From Zelonia costaricensis (lineage: Eukaryota; Euglenozoa; Kinetoplastea; Trypanosomatida; Trypanosomatidae), in contig JASAOO010003505.1 of the NCBI GenBank assembly GCA_030849075.1, positions 18,604-82,603 of the forward strand: DNA of 64,000 nucleotides, read 5' to 3'. The notes under the pieces were generated by a model that saw only the letters and a program-made list of their open reading frames with translations, did no database searches and was not told where the DNA came from. Positions 59,020 to 64,000 of the stretch are shown here, piece by piece. The translations under genes were made by a program, and so were the position numbers. Each line of letters starts with the position of its first letter. Positions within the stretch are counted from its first letter, which is position 1.

Positions 59020-60576
59020 ATGCAGTCCTGCGTGTACACATGCGCCTCCTTCGCGAGCCAGCTCCTCGACATCATACGCAGCCACCCAAGCGCGGCGGGG
59101 CTGCGTCTTCAACTCCTGCCACCCTCTGCATCTCTCGCACGCGCCGCGGCTGTAGCAGCAGGTGCGCCGGCCGCCAACAGTGACGCCACGGATTTCGTCA
59201 CTGTGTACGCGGTGCTGCTGGCGTCCAGCCTCTGCGGTGGTGATGGTGGCGGTGAGGCCCTCGTGGGTGCGTACGCGGTGGTGGGCCACGTGTCGAGTGT
59301 GTCGCTGCAATGGTGCGCACAGCTTCAGCGCACGCTGAGCCTCGCAACCCTTACCGCGTTCACGACACACGCCTTCGCGTGGCATGAGCGGCGCTTCCGC
59401 TGCGTCGAGCCTCGCCGGGCAAGTGGGTTGACGGCGGGTGTGACGTGGTTCACGGCGCAGCTTGCACCGTACGTCCCAGCCCTGCAGTGGAGCCGCGACG
59501 TGGACGGCGTGCTCGGCTCCCACCACAGCGTCAGCATCTCGTTCACCTGCACCGCTCCCGCGGCGACGCGGCGCGGAGACACGAGCGACGCCGGCGCGGC
59601 CGACCCGGGCAATCAGGGCTACGACGACGACGACGGCGGCTCGGAAGGGGCCGCGGCGGCGTGTCTGACAGAGGACGCGCCAGCAGCGACGGCGGAGCGG
59701 GGCGACGGCCGCCCGCTACGCCGCGCTCGGCATGAGGGCTGCGGTGCTGCGTCTGCCTCCCCCGCGTGTCTGCCCCTGCGAGTGGCGGCGGTGCTCAACG
59801 GCAACGTGCCGCTCCCGCACCCCGGCGGAGGGGCGGACGCACGGGGTGAGACGTGCGTGCTGTGCCTCTCCGCCATCGACGGCTCTCTCGTCACGGCCGC
59901 CTCTCCAGACGGCGCCTTCGACGCCGCGTGTGAGCTTCTCGCGAGCGACGTAGTGCCAAGCGTGTCGCTGCGCTGCATCGACGGCGAGTGGGCCCGCGAA
60001 AGTGCGTCCTCGATGCGCCTCCGCAGCGACGTCTGTCACGTGCGGCGGCGACTCGGGACGAGCTACGCAATTGGGTATCCGGCGCACTCGCAAGCCACCG
60101 CGCACACGCGCAGTATTGTTTTTGTGGTGGACATGAGCTCCGCCCTCGCCTCGCACGTCCTCGCGTCGCCGCCGTCTGAGTCGCACGACGCGCCGCGCGC
60201 CATCGCCGTGCAGCTCGCCGATGCGATGGCTGTCACGCTGGCGGAGCTCGTCGCTCAAAATCCAGATGCGTTTGCGTTCGCGAGAGAGCGCGCGGGTGTC
60301 GGTGTGGCTGCGCTGGCCAGCGGGCCATCAGCGGGCAGGTCCACTGCATCTCTGACGCCGGAACAGCTCTGTCGCAGCATCGCCGAGAGTGTCCGCGTCC
60401 TCGTCGACCTGTCCCCGCACCCAGGCTTCGCCGCGGAGGTGGAGCGGTTGCTGTGGAGCGCCAGCGACGACGGCGGCGGTGGCGTGGCAGCCCGGTCCCC
60501 GCGCGCTGCACGCCGCACCTCAGCGGAGCTGCAGGAACGCCTCGAAGAACACCTGCGCCGCCTGCTTCCCGCCTGA
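59020..60576 (+). CDS. Unrecognised conserved-type hypothetical protein
   Basis: A 518-residue protein that I do not recognise. It is gene-like by G/C-ending codon use and amino-acid balance. The first part (1-175) is mostly hydrophobic/polar and alternates beta-like strands ('ALVGAYAVVGHVSSVSLQW', 'AGVTWFTAQLAPYVPALQW'); a low-complexity acidic stretch follows (about 185-235); then a second structured block with 'SIVFVVDMSSALASHV' and an amphipathic helix 'AIAVQLADAMAVTLAELVAQN'. It ends with a predicted coiled coil ('AELQERLEEHLRRLL'). No signal peptide, membrane segment or catalytic motif stands out. Start chosen at 59020 because it follows a polypyrimidine tract and AG; an in-frame ATG at 58378 would give 732 residues with a low-complexity N-terminus. 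Confidence 0.6.
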   Translation: MQSCVYTCASFASQLLDIIRSHPSAAGLRLQLLPPSASLARAAAVAAGAPAANSDATDFVTVYAVLLASSLCGGDGGGEALVGAYAVVGHVSSVSLQWCAQLQRTLSLATLTAFTTHAFAWHERRFRCVEPRRASGLTAGVTWFTAQLAPYVPALQWSRDVDGVLGSHHSVSISFTCTAPAATRRGDTSDAGAADPGNQGYDDDDGGSEGAAAACLTEDAPAATAERGDGRPLRRARHEGCGAASASPACLPLRVAAVLNGNVPLPHPGGGADARGETCVLCLSAIDGSLVTAASPDGAFDAACELLASDVVPSVSLRCIDGEWARESASSMRLRSDVCHVRRRLGTSYAIGYPAHSQATAHTRSIVFVVDMSSALASHVLASPPSESHDAPRAIAVQLADAMAVTLAELVAQNPDAFAFARERAGVGVAALASGPSAGRSTASLTPEQLCRSIAESVRVLVDLSPHPGFAAEVERLLWSASDDGGGGVAARSPRAARRTSAELQERLEEHLRRLLPA

Positions 60577-61114
60577 GCAGCTGCAAGCAACCCGCGGCCG
60601 GTACTGCAGTCACCCGTGTTGGTGCTTCTCTCTTGTGTCGAGCAGGGCGAGCGCGACTCCCGTTCGCCCCCCCAACCCTCCTTCAGCGACGCCCCGCGTT
60701 CTCTGCCCTCCCTCCCCCCCCCCCCCCCTCCGCTTTGTAATCTCCTCTGCTTGCTGCGTCAGCTTCCCAACAACAGTCCAGCCAACGTCCCCCCCCTCCG
60801 CTCACCACCACCACCGCAAGCTCCTCTTCTCCTTTACAGGAGACGCTGACGCAGAGACGTCGACCGCGCGGGGTCGGCAACTGCCACAACCCCAACAAAA
60901 GCGTGGTGGAGAAGCACACATGAGAGGCTGCCGTAGCGCAACTCCTCGTGCGGCGTCACCAGCCACTGCGCCATACCCCACGCACCCTCCCCCTCCCTCC
61001 CTCCCTCCCTCTGCACTCCACCCGCTTCCGCGCCGCCTTCTCCTGTTGGAGCTTTGACATGCTCACCGCCACTGCGGGCCGGACACACAGCCCTTCACGC
61101 GCACAACACGCAAA
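60577..61114 (+). other. Intergenic spacer between two unrecognised genes
   Basis: No supported gene. It contains a C run (60715-60727) and a (CTCC)n tract near 60990-61012 followed by more C/T sequence and AG near 61050, a plausible acceptor for the gene at 61115. Confidence 0.6.
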
Positions 61115-61885
61115 ATGCGGTGCACGCGCGTCAGCGCCGCGCCGGCACGCGTGCGCATGCTGTACCTGGAGTTTATGTATCTCGTGCCGCAGCTGAACAG
61201 TTTCTATACCCCACGCGGTGCGGCGGCCACGACTAGCAACCGCTCCGCCGCACCGGAAGCGCCACCGCGGCCCTACTACGTGCGGCTGCCAGACGACCAC
61301 CCGGCCTGTGCCCTGCTGCGCCAGGCCGGTGTGACGGAGCTGCAGACGCATCGCCAGAGCAGGCGACCTACGGCCAACGCAGAGTCGGAGGCGGCGCCGT
61401 TGGTGGATGTGCAGACCGCCGTGGACGCCTCTTCGCGTGTGGTCGTCTTCAAGCTCAGCAGCGCCGCCGACCGCGCCGCCATCACCCCCTTCATGCCGTC
61501 GCACTGGGACAACGCGATCGCGACGTCGAGCACCGCAGCCTGTCACCCACCGCCACACGCCGCCGTCGCTGCGGCTGAGCGCCAGGCCGCCGCGGAGTAC
61601 CGGGCGCGGGTGCAGCGGCTGTTCTTCGCCAACGCGCTCGTGCCAGAGGGGAGCGCGGAGTGGAAGCGCTGCCTCGCCCGTGGGCGGTATGAACTGCGCG
61701 GCATCCACAACGTCCTGCACGTGCGCAAGTACCGCGCATTGCACAAGCGCTACGGCTGGGCCTCGCAGCTCTCGCGCACCGAGCTGGAGGCGGCCCTGGG
61801 CGGGAATGTTGAGGAGGTGGAACAGGCGCTGCTGGGCTTGTCGAACAAGGACGTGTACGGCTACGCCGGGGAGGGGAGCTCGTAG
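61115..61885 (+). CDS. Unrecognised hypothetical protein, possible C-terminal winged-helix-like segment
   Basis: A 256-residue protein that I do not recognise. The codon pattern is gene-like and the start ATG follows a C/T tract. The N-terminus (1-35) is basic/hydrophobic without a clear signal. The middle has a beta-like 'SRVVVFKLSS' and an Ala/His-rich loop. The C-terminal part (about 190-250) is the best-ordered: 'RGRYELRGIHNVLHVRKYRALHKRYGW' and then two short helices, 'SRTELEAALGG' and 'VEEVEQALLGLSN', ending 'KDVYGYAG'. The helix-helix-strand pattern resembles small winged-helix modules of nuclear complexes, but that is weak and I do not assign a function. No catalytic motif is seen. 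Confidence 0.6.
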   Translation: MRCTRVSAAPARVRMLYLEFMYLVPQLNSFYTPRGAAATTSNRSAAPEAPPRPYYVRLPDDHPACALLRQAGVTELQTHRQSRRPTANAESEAAPLVDVQTAVDASSRVVVFKLSSAADRAAITPFMPSHWDNAIATSSTAACHPPPHAAVAAAERQAAAEYRARVQRLFFANALVPEGSAEWKRCLARGRYELRGIHNVLHVRKYRALHKRYGWASQLSRTELEAALGGNVEEVEQALLGLSNKDVYGYAGEGSS

Positions 61886-62638
61886 GCGGCGGCACCTCCG
61901 CGTGTGTCCGTTTGATGTCGCGAGTGGTGCTGCAACTCTCTTTTCTATATCTGCTAATGCGGCCTTATGGCCATGGCCACCTCCGATGGCCAGTGTGTGA
62001 CGCCGCCCCTTCTTCCCCTCCTCCTGCCTGACGTGCGCACATGCCCAGCTGTACAGACAGGCGTGGAGGGCGCGGTGCAGAGGGCGGTGGCGGTGGCACG
62101 ACTTGGTGCCTTACGTATCCCTTCTCCCCCGCATACCCGCGGCTCCAAATCCAGTCCGAGTGCGTCCAGGTGCCTGTGTGTATGTGTGTGTGTGTGTGGA
62201 GTGGGTAGGCGGGGGGGCGAAGAAACCTCGAGTTGTTTTCACAATGCCGATGAGGCTCCAGCTCATTTCCTTCCTCTCCTGTCGCCGCGCTGATCCTGCG
62301 CACCGCAGTGCCGCCCACGGTGGTCAGCGCCGCAGCCTGGGTGAAGTCGTTCGTCCGGCGTGACCGCAAGCCAGCACAAGAGCAGGAAAACAAATGCCAG
62401 TGTTGACACCGCAAGCTCCTCTGCAAATCTGCGTCCCCCACCTCGCACCCTTCTTACCTTCCTCTCCTCCCCTACGGCGTACGTACACACGCACACACCT
62501 ACACAAACACACACACACACGTATCGCCCGAATTTGGATGTCCACCTCGCACGACCTATCCAGCGAGTTCACGTGAACTTCACCCACCCCTTCCCCTTCC
62601 TCTCACCCCTCCCCCCGCACCCCCCCCCGTTGCCCATC
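61886..62638 (+). other. Intergenic spacer upstream of RPS25
   Basis: No supported gene. It has a TG repeat (62177-62199), a C/T tract (62438-62472), a CA repeat (62503-62520), and a C-rich stretch (62581-62630) immediately before the start. AG near 62561 is a possible acceptor, giving a 5'UTR of about 75 bases. Confidence 0.55.
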
Positions 62639-63004
62639 ATGCCGCCGAAGGCCGGTCAGACCAAGAAGGCCAAGATGGAGGCCGCCAACAAGGGCTCGAA
62701 GAAGACGACGAAGAAGTGGAGCAAGGGCCAGTCCCGCGAGGCTCTGCAGAACGCTGTGATGTTCGACAAGGAGACGTACGACAAGCTCCGCAGTGAGGTG
62801 CCCAAGTACAAGCTCATCACCCCGTCGATCATCTCCGACCGCCTCAAGATCGCCGTCTCCATCGCCGCAGCCGGCCTCAAGCAGCTGTGCCGTGAGAAGC
62901 AGATCCGCCTCGTGTCGTGCTCCAGCAAGACCCGCGTGTACACGCGCATCGTGCAGGCTGCGCCGGCGGAGGCTGCCGCTGCTCCGGCTGCCGCGGCGGC
63001 GTAA
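62639..63004 (+). CDS. RPS25: 40S ribosomal protein S25 (eS25)
   Basis: A 121-residue protein, the usual eS25 length. The Lys-rich N-terminus (1-35) with 'KKTTKKWSKGQSRE' leads into the winged-helix core: 'NAVMFDKETYDKLRSEVPKYKLITPSIISDRLKI' and 'GSL/AAGLKQLCREKQIRLVS'-type segment, here 'AAAGLKQLCREKQIRLV'. 'KLITPSIISDRLKI' is nearly invariant in eukaryotic S25. It is a small-subunit head protein with contact to initiator regions and viral or cellular IRES elements in other eukaryotes. The C-terminal 'AAPAEAAAAPAAAAA' tail is typical of kinetoplastid ribosomal proteins. Complete: ATG 62639 to TAA. Confidence 0.95.
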   Translation: MPPKAGQTKKAKMEAANKGSKKTTKKWSKGQSREALQNAVMFDKETYDKLRSEVPKYKLITPSIISDRLKIAVSIAAAGLKQLCREKQIRLVSCSSKTRVYTRIVQAAPAEAAAAPAAAAA

Positions 63005-64000
63005 AACCAGCGTGCATCGCCGTCGCGACTGCAACGGGGGCACCTCCCCCCCCCCTTCTCTCTCCCTTCTTCTGCGCCAGCTTTGCATCCCCCCATTCCT
63101 CCCCCATTCTCATTCCACAGTGGATGTGGTAGGGCGCTGAGGGTGGTGTGTTGCTGTGCGAGGTGAAGAAGGCGGGGGGAGGGAGGAAGCCCGTTGGCTC
63201 ATCGGTGTGCAAGTCACCTGTTCTCTGCCGTTGACTGATTTGTTCTTTTTTCTCTTTTCTTTGTGCGTGTGCCTGCTGGAGGTGGTGTGCGTAGTGGGGC
63301 AGCGTACCTCGGGATGGTGGCATGCTGACTTCGGTGCGCTTGCCTTTCCTCCCTTGCTTCCCTCTCTCCTCCCCCCCCCCCCAAGCCCGCCCCCCACCCC
63401 CCTCCACGCACTCGCCAACCTCCACCACCAGCACTCGAACATCAGCCAAGACAGCAAGCAAAGCTGAACGGAGCATCGCCACGAAGTGGCTGCCGTGTGC
63501 AGCATAACTCCATGGAAAGCGGTGACGGTTCGCGTGTACCACGACCCATCATCTTGCCGATGCTGCAGCGGTTCGACCACTGTCGCGTGCGGAGAGGTGC
63601 CCCGTGTCCACCATGCGTGGGTAGCACTCCTCACTCCGCTCTCTCGCAGCCCCAAGTGTATCCTGGTCACCTACCACTGGCGAACTTCCGCGCGCCTCTT
63701 GCGTGAGGCCGAGGCGATTCCCGCTGCCCTCGTCCTGCGATGTCTTTCCTCTGCCGCTCCCTCTCACCGCTGTGTGTGTACCACCGTCCCTCTGTCTCCT
63801 TCTCCACATCATTTGGGTGAGCACCGACGCGCTCGCGTTGCGCCGCGGCCGCTTCGCTCCATCGGTGAACTCTGCACACCGCGCGCCTCCAGCAACAGCA
63901 CAGCTGCGAGTATTCAGCTCCCCCCCCCACCCTCACCCCTGCCCCCTCTCGCCGTGGTTCAGCCGACGCACGCGCACACTCGTGCGCACGCACATACGCA
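63005..64000 (+). other. Spacer downstream of RPS25 to the window edge
   Basis: No supported gene. It contains poly-C runs (63049-63056, 63371-63382), a balanced stretch at about 63470-63730, and C/T-rich sequence near the end. A further gene probably begins beyond the window. Confidence 0.55.

Noticed and set aside
63560..63600. 'GGTTCGA' string suggesting a tRNA T-loop
   Set aside because: The flanking bases do not form the 5-bp T-stem and there is no matching acceptor or anticodon arm. A similar string on the - strand near 15290 also fails.

Overview
This window is almost certainly nuclear DNA of a kinetoplastid protist of the subfamily Leishmaniinae (Leishmania, Endotrypanum/Porcisia, Leptomonas or Crithidia type). 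The evidence seen directly: 19 intronless protein genes all read on the + strand; codons are strongly G/C-ending and Ala/Arg-rich; and the spacers are long, pyrimidine-rich on the coding strand, and full of (TG)n/(CA)n microsatellites and poly-C runs. This is what is expected of one polycistronic directional gene cluster matured by spliced-leader trans-splicing and polyadenylation. I see no strand switch, tRNA, rRNA, transposon coding sequence, prophage or CRISPR array. From memory, deoxyhypusine synthase, eIF5, the RNA polymerase III largest subunit and ribosomal protein S25 lie near each other on chromosome 34 of Leishmania major, so the window is probably the syntenic segment. The species cannot be named from the sequence alone.

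Layout, left to right: a minimal RIIa/Dpy-30-like protein (173-442); a membrane-anchored sulfide:quinone-oxidoreductase-like flavoprotein (1442-3850); a 1634-residue calpain-7-like protein (6714-11618); MON1 (12915-14903); U3 snoRNP protein RRP9/U3-55K (15592-17883); a Pus1/TruA-type tRNA pseudouridine synthase (19111-21150); a START-domain lipid-transfer protein (23278-24351); a 7.35-kb stretch without any convincing gene (24352-31701); deoxyhypusine synthase (31702-33297); a BCS1-like membrane AAA protein (34305-36641); eIF5 (37665-38822); RNA polymerase III largest subunit (40297-44964); COG6 (45613-48798); two tandem secreted or membrane-anchored nucleoside-phosphorylase-superfamily (NUP-like) paralogues (49957-51615 and 52461-54077); mitoribosomal bS6m (55060-55539); a dynein-stalk-like coiled-coil protein (56315-57604); two unrecognised proteins (59020-60576 and 61115-61885); and 40S ribosomal protein S25 (62639-63004).

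Functionally the segment is weighted toward gene expression: rRNA processing, tRNA modification, Pol III transcription, translation initiation, eIF5A hypusination, and cytosolic and mitochondrial ribosomal proteins. Two genes act in membrane traffic (MON1 for Rab7, COG6 for Golgi tethering), and the rest are lipid, redox or cytoskeletal. These are not an operon in the bacterial sense; genes in a kinetoplastid cluster are co-transcribed without needing to share a pathway.

The most notable observations are a near-perfect inverted repeat folding over the stop codon of the pseudouridine synthase gene; several apparent pseudoenzymes (a sulfide:quinone-oxidoreductase-like protein with Phe at both redox-Cys positions, a calpain-7-like protein lacking the catalytic triad, a BCS1-like AAA protein lacking the arginine-finger motif); a free-standing dynein-stalk-like protein; a diverged tandem NUP-like pair; the 7.35-kb gene-empty gap; and a potential RNA G-quadruplex directly after COG6. 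I did not find a clearly new multi-gene system.
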